DNA from: Ilumatobacteraceae bacterium
GTDB taxonomy: Bacteria; Actinomycetota; Acidimicrobiia; Acidimicrobiales; Ilumatobacteraceae
Reading direction: 5' to 3'
Length of the DNA stretch: 64,000 nucleotides
Assembly (NCBI GenBank): GCA_033344875.1
Contig: JAWPMO010000001.1
Span: forward strand, 4,303,595-4,367,594
Shown here: positions 26,085 through 36,029 of the stretch, one piece after another
How positions within the stretch are numbered: position 1 is the stretch's first letter
Layout: each line of letters opens with the position of its first letter
Made by a program: the position numbers and the translations under genes
The notes under the pieces: model-generated
The model's database searches: none
Told to the model about the DNA's origin: nothing
Seen by the model: only the letters and a program-made list of their open reading frames with translations

Positions 26085-26927
26085 GTGAGCACGACCGAAC
26101 CGTACGATCCGGCCGACGACGGGGCGCAGATGTCGTTCGACGGGCGCATGTCGTACGCCGACTACCTCGGCCTCGACAGCGTGCTCGGCGCCCAGCACCC
26201 CCTGAGCGGGGCGCACGACGAGCTGTTGTTCATCGTGCAGCACCAGACGTCGGAGTTGTGGATGCGGCTGGCGATCCACGAGTTGACACATGCGCGAGTG
26301 GCGGTCCGGGAGGACCGGCTGCAGCCGGCGTTCAAGATGCTCACTCGCGTGGCGCGCATCTTCGAGCAGCTCAACGGCGCGTGGGACGTGCTCCGCACGA
26401 TGACGCCGAGCGAGTACACCGAGTTCCGCGACGACCTCGGTCAGTCGTCGGGCTTCCAGTCGCATCAGTACCGGCAGATCGAGTTCATCCTCGGGAACCG
26501 CAACCGGGCGATGCTCCGCCCGCACGAGCACCGCGACGAGACGTACCAGCTCCTGCTCGACGAGCTCGGGCAGCCGAGTCTGTACGACGAGGCGGCGCGG
26601 CTCCTCGCCCGGTCGGGATTCGACGTGCCGGCCTCGGTGCTCGGTCGTGACATGACGGTGCCGCACACCGTCGACGAGGCGATGGTCGAGGTGTGGCGGC
26701 AGGTCTACGACGACCCGCAACGGTGGTGGTCGCTCTACGAGCTGGCCGAAAAGCTGGTCGACGTGGAGGACTACTTCCGTCGGTGGCGCTTCAACCACGT
26801 CACGACGGTCGAGCGGGTGATCGGCTTCAAGCGCGGGACGGGTGGCACGGGTGGCGTGAGCTATCTCCGGCGGATGCTCGAGGTCGAACTGTTCCCCGAC
26901 CTGTGGCGGGTTCGCACCGTGCTCTGA
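26085..26927 (+). CDS. kynA: Tryptophan 2,3-dioxygenase
   Basis: 280 aa, heme dioxygenase that opens the indole ring of L-tryptophan to N-formylkynurenine, the first step of the kynurenine pathway. The N-terminus has the family signature [15 protein letters not shown] and [18 protein letters not shown]238 in [16 protein letters not shown] is the axial heme ligand, and [11 protein letters not shown] closes the substrate site. Length and motifs are complete. GTG start at 26085, with GAGACT 7 bases upstream. Kynurenine formamidase and kynureninase genes are not nearby, so the rest of the pathway must be elsewhere. Confidence 0.95.
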   Translation: MSTTEPYDPADDGAQMSFDGRMSYADYLGLDSVLGAQHPLSGAHDELLFIVQHQTSELWMRLAIHELTHARVAVREDRLQPAFKMLTRVARIFEQLNGAWDVLRTMTPSEYTEFRDDLGQSSGFQSHQYRQIEFILGNRNRAMLRPHEHRDETYQLLLDELGQPSLYDEAARLLARSGFDVPASVLGRDMTVPHTVDEAMVEVWRQVYDDPQRWWSLYELAEKLVDVEDYFRRWRFNHVTTVERVIGFKRGTGGTGGVSYLRRMLEVELFPDLWRVRTVL

Positions 26928-26955
26928 GGTCGTCCAGGTCGGTCAGACTGGGGTG

Positions 26956-27567
26956 ATGAACGACGCGGTGCCCGTCGCTGGTCTGGCTCGCGCCGATCTG
27001 ACGCTCGACGAGTTGGGCTCTGGGGCGGGCACGATCGTGCTCGTCGAAGGCGACAGCGACGCCGCTGCTGTTGCGACGATCGCTGCCCGACTCCGCACGA
27101 TCCGCGAGCTCGAGGTCCTCTCGGCGCACGGCGTCACCAACTATCGACATCTCCTCGCCCGACTGCGTGCCGACCATCCGGGGCGCCGGGTGGTCGGGCT
27201 GTACGACGCTCCGGAGGAAGGGGTCGTCCGCCAAGCGCTGGAACGATCGGGCATCGGTCGCCCGATCGATCGTGTGGCCATCGAGCGACTCGGATTCTTC
27301 GCCTGCGTCGCTGATCTGGAGGATGAGTTCATCCGCGCGATCGGCGCCGATCGCGTCGAGCAGGTCATCGATGAGCAGGGTGAACTCGAGGCGTTTCGGA
27401 TCCTTCAGCGACAGCCGGCACAGCGCGGGCGGCCCGTCGTCGCCCAGCTCCGCCGGTTCATGGGCACGAAGTCGGCGCGGAAGATCCGCTACGGACGACT
27501 GCTCGCGGCGGCGGTCGATCTCGATCGGTGCCCGTTGCCGTTGCGCCGGGTCGTGTCGGGCGAGTGA
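26956..27567 (+). CDS. TOPRIM-domain protein (OLD-nuclease-like)
   Basis: 203 aa. IVLVEGDSDAAAVATIA is the TOPRIM motif with the catalytic Glu, and GLYDAPEEG and VADLEDEFIRAIG supply the downstream acidic residues in the order found in OLD-family/TOPRIM nucleotidyl transferase-hydrolase proteins. There is no ATPase domain, so this is a stand-alone TOPRIM protein. Its role (nuclease, DNA repair or defence) is unknown. ATG at 26956 with CAGACT 6 bases upstream; a GTG one codon earlier is possible. Converges with the antiporter. Confidence 0.75.
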   Translation: MNDAVPVAGLARADLTLDELGSGAGTIVLVEGDSDAAAVATIAARLRTIRELEVLSAHGVTNYRHLLARLRADHPGRRVVGLYDAPEEGVVRQALERSGIGRPIDRVAIERLGFFACVADLEDEFIRAIGADRVEQVIDEQGELEAFRILQRQPAQRGRPVVAQLRRFMGTKSARKIRYGRLLAAAVDLDRCPLPLRRVVSGE

Positions 27568-27591
27568 GAGCGCACCACCGGCGGCGGAAGA

Positions 27592-28867
27592 TCACGCTGT
27601 CGTGACGGCCCTCGTCGTGCGGCGGAGGAGCGGCGCCGTGACGGCGGTGGTCATCAGCGCCATCACGACGATGATCGTGTAGGCGGTCGTGTCGATGATG
27701 CCGAGGGTCAGTCCAACCGTGGCGACGACGATCTCGAGGGCGCCGCGAGCGTTGAGCACGGCTCCGACGGCGAGCGCGTCGGGGTGGCCGATGCCGCCCG
27801 CTCGTGCTCCGAGGTAGGAGCCGAGGGCCTTGGCCACGGTGGCGACGACCGTGACGGCGATCGCCCACGACGCCACGTCCCACGAGGCGAGTTCGGTCAG
27901 GTCGACGCGGATCCCGGCGATCGCGAAGAACAGCGGCGCGAAGATCGCGTTGGTCGTGACCTCGATCGCCTGGAACCCCGAGGACCGCGCGAGCTTGCTG
28001 CCTCCGATGGCCACGCCGGCGATGAACGCGCCGATCACCGCCTCGACGCCGACGGCATGCGTCACCGCTCCGACCGCGACGATCGCCAGCACCGCCACAC
28101 TTGCCTCGGCGGCCGGGCCGCCCTCGCGTCGGTGGACGGCGGTCGTGACCCGGTCGAGGAACGCCGGGCCGAACCGGAGCACGATGCCGGCGACCGCGGC
28201 GACGACCAGGACCGCCACGATCAGTGGGCTCGGCGAGAACGATCCTTCGTCGACGACGCTGATCACCACGCCGAGCAGCAGCCACCCGACGATGTCGTTC
28301 GAGGTCGCGACGCCGAGCGCGAGCTGGGCGAACGGGCGTGACAGCAGTCCGAGGTCCGACAGCACCCGCGCGGCGACGGGCAGCGACGAGATCGCGAAGG
28401 CGACGGCGAAGAAGGCGACGAAGATGCTCCGGGTGCCGTCGCTGCCGATGAACGTCGCAGGGATCAGCGCGGCGATGCCGGCGCCGAACGCGAGCGGCAC
28501 CACCAGACTCCCGATACTGGTCGTCCGCCGCTCGGCCGAACGAACGGATGACGCCCATGTCGACCTCGGCGCCGCTGAGGCCGAGGAGGAAGACGATCCC
28601 GATCCAGGCCAGACCGAGCAGTAGCCCAGCCTGGCGTTCGCTGGGCGGGAACAACCATTCGAACGTGCCCGGCGAGACCTTGCCCAGCAGTGACGGGCCG
28701 AGGGCGACGCCGGCCAGCAGTTCGCCGACCACGCGCGGCTGACCGAGCCGCCGGGCGGCGTATCCGCCCGCTCGCGCCGCGGCGAGGACGACCAGGATCT
28801 GACACCAGAACACGAGCAGCGAGTGCTCGTCGAGCGGCGGCAGCGGTACCCCCGTACTCGCGATCAT
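27592..28867 (-). pseudogene. CPA2-type cation:proton antiporter, interrupted by a one-base frameshift
   Basis: Two adjoining reading frames encode one Kef/NapA-type antiporter. The first frame (28867 to about 28528) encodes the N-terminal helices: HSLLVFWCQILVVLAAARAG, RVVGELLAGVALGPSLLG and GIVFLLGLSGAEVDMGVIRSFGRAA. The second frame (to 27592) encodes the rest, including GVATSNDIVGWLLLG, GVEAVIGAFIAGVAIGG and LNARGALEIVVATVGL, the ion-exchange helices. Removing one C from the CC at 28525-28526 (a G on the coding strand) joins them as ...GRAA-TTSIGSL..., giving a full-length product of about 424 aa. This could be a real inactivating mutation or a sequencing error. A GTG at 28503 could restart translation of the second part. 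Confidence 0.8.
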
Positions 28868-28988
28868 GACGAACCGTACCCACGCGGCGATGGTCGAACG
28901 CGTCGGGCTCGCTCATCGACACGAATCCGTCACGAGGGGTCGACGAGCGTCGGCGCGATGACTGTGCCGCCGGCCGGACGGGGGCGGA

Positions 28989-29888
28989 TCAGGACCCGGT
29001 CAACGCCTCCCGGAACGGGCGCGTGCCACCTTCGAGCGGCGCACTCGTGAGGACGAACTCCCGGATGACCTCGACGAGATGGGCCGGCTCCTGCACGTGG
29101 GGGAAGTGCCCGCAACCCTCGAGGATCTCCAGCCGGCTGTGGGGAATCGCCGCGTGGGCGGCGTCGGCGTGCTCGACGGGGATGATGCCGTCCTGGTCGC
29201 CCCAGATGATCAGGGTCGGCATCGCCGCGGCGAGGTACAGCCGGTCGGTCGCGTTGACGGTTTGGCCGCCCGGATCGATCACCGCCCGGAGGGTCTTGAC
29301 GAACGCCTTGCGGTTCTCCGCCTGGCCGAGCGAGGCGTACGCCCTCCACATCTCGCCGACGTGCGGCAGGCTCCAGCCCCGATCGTGGATCGCCTTGCCC
29401 AACTCGTTTCCTCCGTCGACGACGAACGGCGGGAAGAAGAGGGGCATCAGGTACTCGGCGCCGGGCAGCGTGAGGAGACGAAGCAACCAGCTGACCTCGC
29501 GTCCCAACCCGCCGCTGCCGATCAGCACCAGACGGTCGACCAACTCCGGGTGTTGGTAGGCCAGTTGCATCGCCACCCCACCCCCGAACGAGTGACCGAT
29601 GACCGTCACCGTGTCGATCTCGAGCTTGGCGAGCAGGTCCCGCAACCCGCTCGCGAATGCGCCGAGCGAGTAGTCACCCATCGGTTTCGCGGATTCGCCG
29701 TGGCCGAGGAGATCGGGCGCCAGCACCGTGAACTGCTCGGCCAGACCGGGCATCACGTCTTTCCAGGTGCGCGAGTTCCCCGCCAGGCCGTGGATGAGCA
29801 ACAAGGTGGGCGCCGTCGGCTCGGCCTCGGCCAGTCGGTAGGTGACGTCGTGCCCGTGCAAATCGATGTGACGGAGGGGGATGCCCAT
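28989..29888 (-). CDS. Alpha/beta-fold hydrolase
   Basis: 299 aa. LLLIHGLAGNSRTW gives the oxyanion loop, VIGHSFGGGVAM the nucleophile Ser, WGDQDGIIP the acid and GCGHFPHVQEP the catalytic His, so the enzyme is complete. The sequence resembles meta-cleavage-product hydrolases and lipase-type esterases of actinobacteria, but the substrate is not fixed. A perfect palindrome lies 5 bases beyond the start, and GAGGG precedes the ATG at 29888 by 2 bases, closer than is ideal. Confidence 0.85.
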   Translation of the reverse strand: MGIPLRHIDLHGHDVTYRLAEAEPTAPTLLLIHGLAGNSRTWKDVMPGLAEQFTVLAPDLLGHGESAKPMGDYSLGAFASGLRDLLAKLEIDTVTVIGHSFGGGVAMQLAYQHPELVDRLVLIGSGGLGREVSWLLRLLTLPGAEYLMPLFFPPFVVDGGNELGKAIHDRGWSLPHVGEMWRAYASLGQAENRKAFVKTLRAVIDPGGQTVNATDRLYLAAAMPTLIIWGDQDGIIPVEHADAAHAAIPHSRLEILEGCGHFPHVQEPAHLVEVIREFVLTSAPLEGGTRPFREALTGS

Positions 29889-29893
29889 ACCCT

Positions 29894-29915
29894 CAAGTTA
29901 CCAATTGGTAACTTG
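29894..29915. promoter_or_regulatory. Perfect 22-bp palindrome, probable operator
   Basis: CAAGTTACCAA followed directly by its exact reverse complement TTGGTAACTTG. It ends 6 bases upstream of the hydrolase start codon and lies in the 135-base gap shared with the divergent methylmalonyl-CoA mutase gene. Size and symmetry suit a TetR, GntR or MarR dimer; no regulator gene is adjacent. Confidence 0.7.
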
Positions 29916-30011
29916 GACTCGTAGGGCCCGAGGTCCCACGCCCGACGCCTTGCAGCGCGGCAGCCGTCGATCGGGCCGGAGTGGGGCTGGGTGCTCGACG
30001 ATCGAGCGACC

Positions 30012-30017
30012 TACGCT
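30012..30017 (+). promoter_or_regulatory. -10-like box upstream of mutase gene
   Basis: TACGCT, exactly 6 bases before the ATG at 30024; no Shine-Dalgarno sequence, so leaderless transcription is likely. Confidence 0.45.
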
Positions 30018-30023
30018 GAACAC

Positions 30024-31597
<1,574 letters not shown>

Positions 31598-31601
<4 letters not shown>

Positions 31602-31966
31602 GTTGGCTCGACGATCACGCCGCGGTCGAGTGCTGCGACATCGTCACGACGGGGCGGGTGTCGGGGAACCCGCACGAGATCGAGATCTGGTTCGGGGTGC
31701 TCGACGGTGCGATGTACCTGATCTCCGGCAACGGGCCCGGCGCCGACTGGTACCGCAACATGTTGGCGCACCCCGAGGTCACGGTGAAGCTGGCGGGCGA
31801 CGAACACGTGGGCTCGGCTCGCGACGTCACCGACGTAGCCGAGCGTCGGCGCTGCGGCGACCTGATGGGTGCGAAGTACGTCTGGGGCGGCGACCCGTCG
31901 ATCGGGCTCACATACGACGCATGGTGCTACGACGTGCCCGCGATCGCGATCGAGTTCCAGCCGTAG
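31598..31966 (+). CDS. Ddn/DUF385-family deazaflavin (F420)-dependent nitroreductase-like protein
   Basis: 122 aa, small split-barrel. [20 protein letters not shown] and [22 protein letters not shown] are the family signatures that bind F420. Members reduce quinones, nitro compounds or other acceptors with F420H2. The GTG start lies inside the mutase stop (GTGA), so it is translated with the mutase; whether this indicates a shared pathway is unclear. Confidence 0.85.
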
Positions 31967-31976
31967 GCTTCGAGCG

Positions 31977-32978
31977 ATGGACACGACGCGGCGGGTCACG
32001 CCAGGTCGCCTCCGGCGACTGACGGAGGAACTGCTCGAAGAGCAGCTCGGCGTCATCGAACGGTCGTCGGTCCCCGAGGCGCTGGTCGACGAGATCGACT
32101 ACGCGCTCCGCCCGCCCCGTCACGAACGTCGCACACCGAGCTACGGGTCGTTCGTGCTCCCCGAACGGCCGATCCAGGCGTGGCACGAGGTGACCGGTCT
32201 CGACATCGTCACCAGCAGCACGGTCAACGACCTCGACGACGAGGTCCGGCGCTACGCCGACGGCCTCACCAGTTGGACGATCCGCACTGCGAGCGGCGTC
32301 GACTCCCTCGTCGTGTTCGACCGTTCGACCGGCTCGGAGCGCGACCTCGTCGTGCTCGCCTCCGCCAGCGGAGCGATGGTCGTGCAACGTCACCCCAACG
32401 GTGAGGTGCGGCTCGTCGGCTCGTTCGGCGTCGCCCGGTGGGACGGCCTCGGTTGGCACGTCGAACCGCCCGTCGACTCGTGGGTGAAGTGGGCCACCAG
32501 CGGACTCGACGAGTTCGACACGGTGTACCTCGGCCATCTGATCCGTTTCGCCGTGCACGACCTCGGCGCGAAGGGCGTCGGCGCACTGATCGTGTTCCGG
32601 CCGGGCGCCGACTCCGAACTGGCTCGCGAACATCGGATGAGCCCGCCGCCGCCGCTCCGCATCCACCTGCCCGCCGACCTGGCACCGCTCCGCCACGTGT
32701 TGTCCCAGACCGACGGCGCCGCCCTCTTCGACGCGTCGGGCACGCTCGTCCAGCTCGGTGTGCGGTTGATCCCGACACCCGAGGCCGAGCTCTCGATCGA
32801 CGCACGTGGTGGGACCCGTCACATCTCGGCGCGGCGCTACAGCTTCGACGATCCCGGTGCCGTGGTGATCGCGGTCAGCGAGGACGGACCGGTCACGGTG
32901 TACCGCGGCGGCGAGGTGATCGGCCGGTCGAGATCGACCGATGCCGACGGGGGATCGGCGCAGTCGCCCCCGGGCTGA
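31977..32978 (+). CDS. Protein with C-terminal diadenylate-cyclase (DAC/DisA_N)-like domain
   Basis: 333 aa. Residues about 186-312 follow the DAC fold: a helix pair, GALIVFRPG (202-210), the DGA motif (246-248) in LSQTDGAALFD, then GTRH (279-282) and the strands DPGAVVIAVSEDGPVTVYRGG. In active diadenylate cyclases DGA binds adenine and an RHR motif binds ATP phosphates; here the second motif is RHI (281-283) followed by SARR, so catalysis is uncertain. The first 180 residues are not recognised; there is no membrane helix and no DisA DNA-binding region. The protein may be a divergent c-di-AMP synthase or a nucleotide sensor. ATG at 31977, 11 bases after the previous stop. TAGGCT 7 bases upstream overlaps that stop. 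Confidence 0.7.
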   Translation: MDTTRRVTPGRLRRLTEELLEEQLGVIERSSVPEALVDEIDYALRPPRHERRTPSYGSFVLPERPIQAWHEVTGLDIVTSSTVNDLDDEVRRYADGLTSWTIRTASGVDSLVVFDRSTGSERDLVVLASASGAMVVQRHPNGEVRLVGSFGVARWDGLGWHVEPPVDSWVKWATSGLDEFDTVYLGHLIRFAVHDLGAKGVGALIVFRPGADSELAREHRMSPPPPLRIHLPADLAPLRHVLSQTDGAALFDASGTLVQLGVRLIPTPEAELSIDARGGTRHISARRYSFDDPGAVVIAVSEDGPVTVYRGGEVIGRSRSTDADGGSAQSPPG

Positions 32979-33046
32979 GTCGTGCGAATCCCGACCGTCA
33001 CGGTGTCTCCTGCTCTGCTAGAAGCTCTCCCGAGGACGGAGCCGAC

Positions 33047-35263
33047 ATGCGGGTACGAATCGGGATCGCGGTGGCAGCGGCGTTGGCCCCGATCGCCGCG
33101 TTCCCAACGATGCCGTCGGCCGATGCGGGGCGCTTCGGCTCCGAACCCGTCGAGGCGACAGTCGGCGCCGATGCATTCACGGCCGGATCGGTGTGTCTCA
33201 CCGATCTCGAACCCGAGACGTTGAACCGGCTGTTCGACACCGAGCCCGGCGGGGTGGTCGGGGCCGACTACCAGCGGGCCCTCGCGTTGCCGGACGGGCG
33301 TGTGTTCTGGACGTTCCAGGATGCTGCGATCCGTCTGGGCCCGGACGAGATCACGATCGTCCACAACATCGCCGTGATCCAGACCGATCGGTGCTTCGAC
33401 GTGCGGTACCGGGGCAGTCGGGCCGCGCCGCGGCCGATGTTCTTCGCCGATCGGACGGTGCCGTACGCACGATGGTTCTGGCCACTCGACGCGTCGGTGG
33501 GTGACGACGGACGGGTGTACGTGTACGCCGCCGAGATGGAAGAGCGCGGCGAGGCGTACCTGACCACGACCGTGGCGGTCGGTACCTGGGTCGCGATCTA
33601 CGACCCGGTGCTCGACGCCGTCGTCGACGAGCTCCGCCCACCCGACTCGTCGGCCGACCTCTACGGCTGGTCGACCACGAGCGACGATCGGTGGACCTAT
33701 CTGTACGCGCAGTGCTACCGCCAGTTCGGGTTCGACGAGTACGCCATGGTGGCGGCGTTCGACCGGTCGTGCTCGCCGGAGATCACCGTGGCCCGGGTCC
33801 CGGTCGGGAAGCTGTTCGAGCCCTACGAGTACTGGGACGGCGCGGCATGGGTCGGCGATCCGACCCGCGCCGTTCCGATCATCGAGACGCGTGGGCGCCG
33901 GATCAATGCCGACCAGATCGAGTGGACCGGTTCCCGCTTCGTCTCGGTCAACAAGGAGGGAGACTGGTGGGGCGACACGATCCTGCTCTCCGAGTCGGCG
34001 TCGGCGACCGGTCCGTTCCGGGTCTACGACGAGATCCGGGCACCGATCAAGTGCGGGGAGTGCAACTCGTTCTTCGCGAGCTGGGTTCCCGCTGCCGCGA
34101 GCCGGCGGACCGATGGGTCGTTCGTGATCTCCCTGGGGCACAACCGATGGGACGGGGTCGTCTCGGCGTTCTACCGGCCCACCTTCCATCGGGTCATGGC
34201 ACCGACGCACGCCCCCGCTCGGTCCACGTTCGAGTTGACGCTCCCGGTCGGAACGGGCGCTGCGGCGCTCAACGTCGCGGCGGTCGGTGCGGCCGCACCG
34301 GGCTTCCTGACGGTGTACCCGTGCGACGCAGGCCGCCCGGTCGCATCGAACGTGAACCACGTCGACGAACCGGTCGTGTCCAACCTGGTGCTCACCCGGC
34401 CCGACGCGTCCGGCAGGATCTGCATCTACACGCTGGCGTCGACCGACCTCGTCGTCGACATGGCGGGCGGCTTGGGCGGCGCCGCCTTCCGTCCCCGAGA
34501 TCGTCCGGAGCGGGTCGTCGACACCCGCATCGGCACCGGGGCGCCGGCCGAGCGCATCGGAGCCGGCGAGGTGCTCAGGTTCGAGCTGCCGACGTCGGCG
34601 GCGACCGCTGCGCTCGCCCTCAACGTGATCGCGATCGAACCCACGGCTCCCGGTTTCCTGACCGCCTACCGCTGCGACCGGGAACGGCCCGAGACGTCGA
34701 ACGTCAACTACGTCTCGGAACCCGTGGTGTCGAACCTGGTCGTCCTGCCGACGGGCGGAGGAGCGACGGCCACGACCGAGGTGTGCATCTTCTCGCTCGC
34801 GGAGACCGACATCGTCGTCGACCTCTCCGGGTCGTTCACGACCGGCGGGTACGTACCGCTCGACGACGCGCTCCGGCTGCTCGACACCCGCGACCCGGGC
34901 CACGATCGTCTGCCCGCAACCGGCACGATCGCCGTCGACGTGGGCTCGGGTTCACGGGCCGCCGTCCTCAACGTGATCGCCGCCGAGCCATCCGAGCCCG
35001 GGTTCATCACGGTGTACGCGTGCGACGAACCGGTGCCGACGGCATCGAACATCAACTTCGTCGGCGTCCCGTTCGTGTCGAACCTGGTCGTCGCCAGGCC
35101 CTCGGTCGACGGCCGGGTGTGCATCACGAGTTCGGCGGAGACCGATGTCGTGGTCGACCTCGCAGGCGCTCTCGGATCCGGCTACGAGCCGCTGAGGGTG
35201 CCGGAACGTCTCGTCGACACCCGCATCGGAACCGGGGTTCCCGGTCAGCTCGGACGCGGGTGA
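33047..35263 (+). CDS. Secreted propeller-like protein with three C-terminal DTR-type repeats
   Basis: 738 aa with a Sec signal peptide (MRVRIGIAVAAALAPIAAF...ADA). Residues about 55-380 have the blade pattern of a five-bladed DUF4185/glycosidase-like propeller (DYQRALALPDGRVFWTFQDA, SVGDDGRVYVYAAEME, GWSTTSDDRWTYLYAQC). The C-terminal part has three repeats of 100-115 residues with the plan 'LDTR...LNV..EP..PGF.TVY.CD...SN.N......VSNLVV...GRVCI...TD.VVDL', at bases about 34231-34480, 34504-34840 and 34858-35172. A fourth copy begins (RLVDTRIGTG) and is cut off by the stop. The same repeats occur in the 5'-nucleotidase gene at 36.0 kb. Function of the propeller is unknown. GGAG lies 6 bases upstream of the ATG. 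Confidence 0.75.
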   Translation: MRVRIGIAVAAALAPIAAFPTMPSADAGRFGSEPVEATVGADAFTAGSVCLTDLEPETLNRLFDTEPGGVVGADYQRALALPDGRVFWTFQDAAIRLGPDEITIVHNIAVIQTDRCFDVRYRGSRAAPRPMFFADRTVPYARWFWPLDASVGDDGRVYVYAAEMEERGEAYLTTTVAVGTWVAIYDPVLDAVVDELRPPDSSADLYGWSTTSDDRWTYLYAQCYRQFGFDEYAMVAAFDRSCSPEITVARVPVGKLFEPYEYWDGAAWVGDPTRAVPIIETRGRRINADQIEWTGSRFVSVNKEGDWWGDTILLSESASATGPFRVYDEIRAPIKCGECNSFFASWVPAAASRRTDGSFVISLGHNRWDGVVSAFYRPTFHRVMAPTHAPARSTFELTLPVGTGAAALNVAAVGAAAPGFLTVYPCDAGRPVASNVNHVDEPVVSNLVLTRPDASGRICIYTLASTDLVVDMAGGLGGAAFRPRDRPERVVDTRIGTGAPAERIGAGEVLRFELPTSAATAALALNVIAIEPTAPGFLTAYRCDRERPETSNVNYVSEPVVSNLVVLPTGGGATATTEVCIFSLAETDIVVDLSGSFTTGGYVPLDDALRLLDTRDPGHDRLPATGTIAVDVGSGSRAAVLNVIAAEPSEPGFITVYACDEPVPTASNINFVGVPFVSNLVVARPSVDGRVCITSSAETDVVVDLAGALGSGYEPLRVPERLVDTRIGTGVPGQLGRG

Positions 35264-35272
35264 CGCGTCGGC

Positions 35273-35833
35273 TCAGTCGTCGATGTGCGTGATCGACGGC
35301 GCCGGCCGGACCGGTGTCTGGACCGAGCCGGTCGGCCAACCCAGGTAGATGATCGCCAGGATCCGGTCGTCGGGCGCGAACCCGCACAGGTCGAGCGCCC
35401 GTGGCGAATCGATGATCGGCGCGGTCGACCAGAACGAGGCGAGCCCGGCGGCGGTGGCACCGAGGAGGATGTTCTGGATCGCCGCCGACACGGCGTCGCG
35501 GTTCTCGTCGTGGAACGTCGGGTGCTCGTGGGGCTCGCACCCGACGACGAGGGTCGTGGGGGTGCGCGTGTACTTCGTCATCGTCTTGAGGCGCTTGGCC
35601 TCGTCACCGATGCTTCGTTCGCACATGTCGTCGACGAACGCCTCGCCGAGACGAGCGCGGCCGTAGCCCGTGAACGCGGCGAACTTCCACGGCCAGGTCT
35701 TCTTGTGACACGGGGCCCACGTGGCCAGTTCGCAGAGTCGGTCGACCAGTTCGACCGGGACCGCACGTTCGCGGTCAACGAGCATGTGGGTGCGGCGCGA
35801 GCGCACCAGGTCGCCGAAGTCGTCGAGGTTCAT
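35273..35833 (-). CDS. Nitroreductase-family FMN oxidoreductase
   Basis: 186 aa. The N-terminal RRTHMLVDRERAVPVELVDRLCELATWAPCHKKTWPWKF is the FMN-binding helix region of the nitroreductase fold (RSRRT and APCHKKTWPW contact FMN), and AAIQNILLGATAAGLASFWSTAP is the core helix. The YdjA/RutE-like short type reduces nitro, quinone or enone substrates with NAD(P)H. ATG at 35833 preferred over a GTG two codons upstream. Convergent with the propeller gene, 9 bases apart. Confidence 0.85.
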   Translation of the reverse strand: MNLDDFGDLVRSRRTHMLVDRERAVPVELVDRLCELATWAPCHKKTWPWKFAAFTGYGRARLGEAFVDDMCERSIGDEAKRLKTMTKYTRTPTTLVVGCEPHEHPTFHDENRDAVSAAIQNILLGATAAGLASFWSTAPIIDSPRALDLCGFAPDDRILAIIYLGWPTGSVQTPVRPAPSITHIDD

Positions 35834-36029
35834 CGTCACCCGCCCCAGGATGTCAGCAGACCGCCGGGATCCACACGTCGACGGCGCCGACGAGCTGCCG
35901 TCGCCCGTTCGGATGAATGCGAGACGAAGCCCTGGCGAAGTTCGGAGGGTCGCGACGGATGCCCCCTCGAAATCGTGATAGACCGACCCCGGGTGGGCGA
36001 GTCACATCACAGAATCCTTGGAGGATCTC

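Noticed and set aside
32837-34903. Long minus-strand open frame antisense to the propeller protein
   Set aside because: Its composition is a codon-position shadow of the plus-strand gene (Arg/Asp/Val-rich, no domain), and the plus strand has a signal peptide and repeats. Many similar long antisense frames occur in this GC-rich window and were left out.
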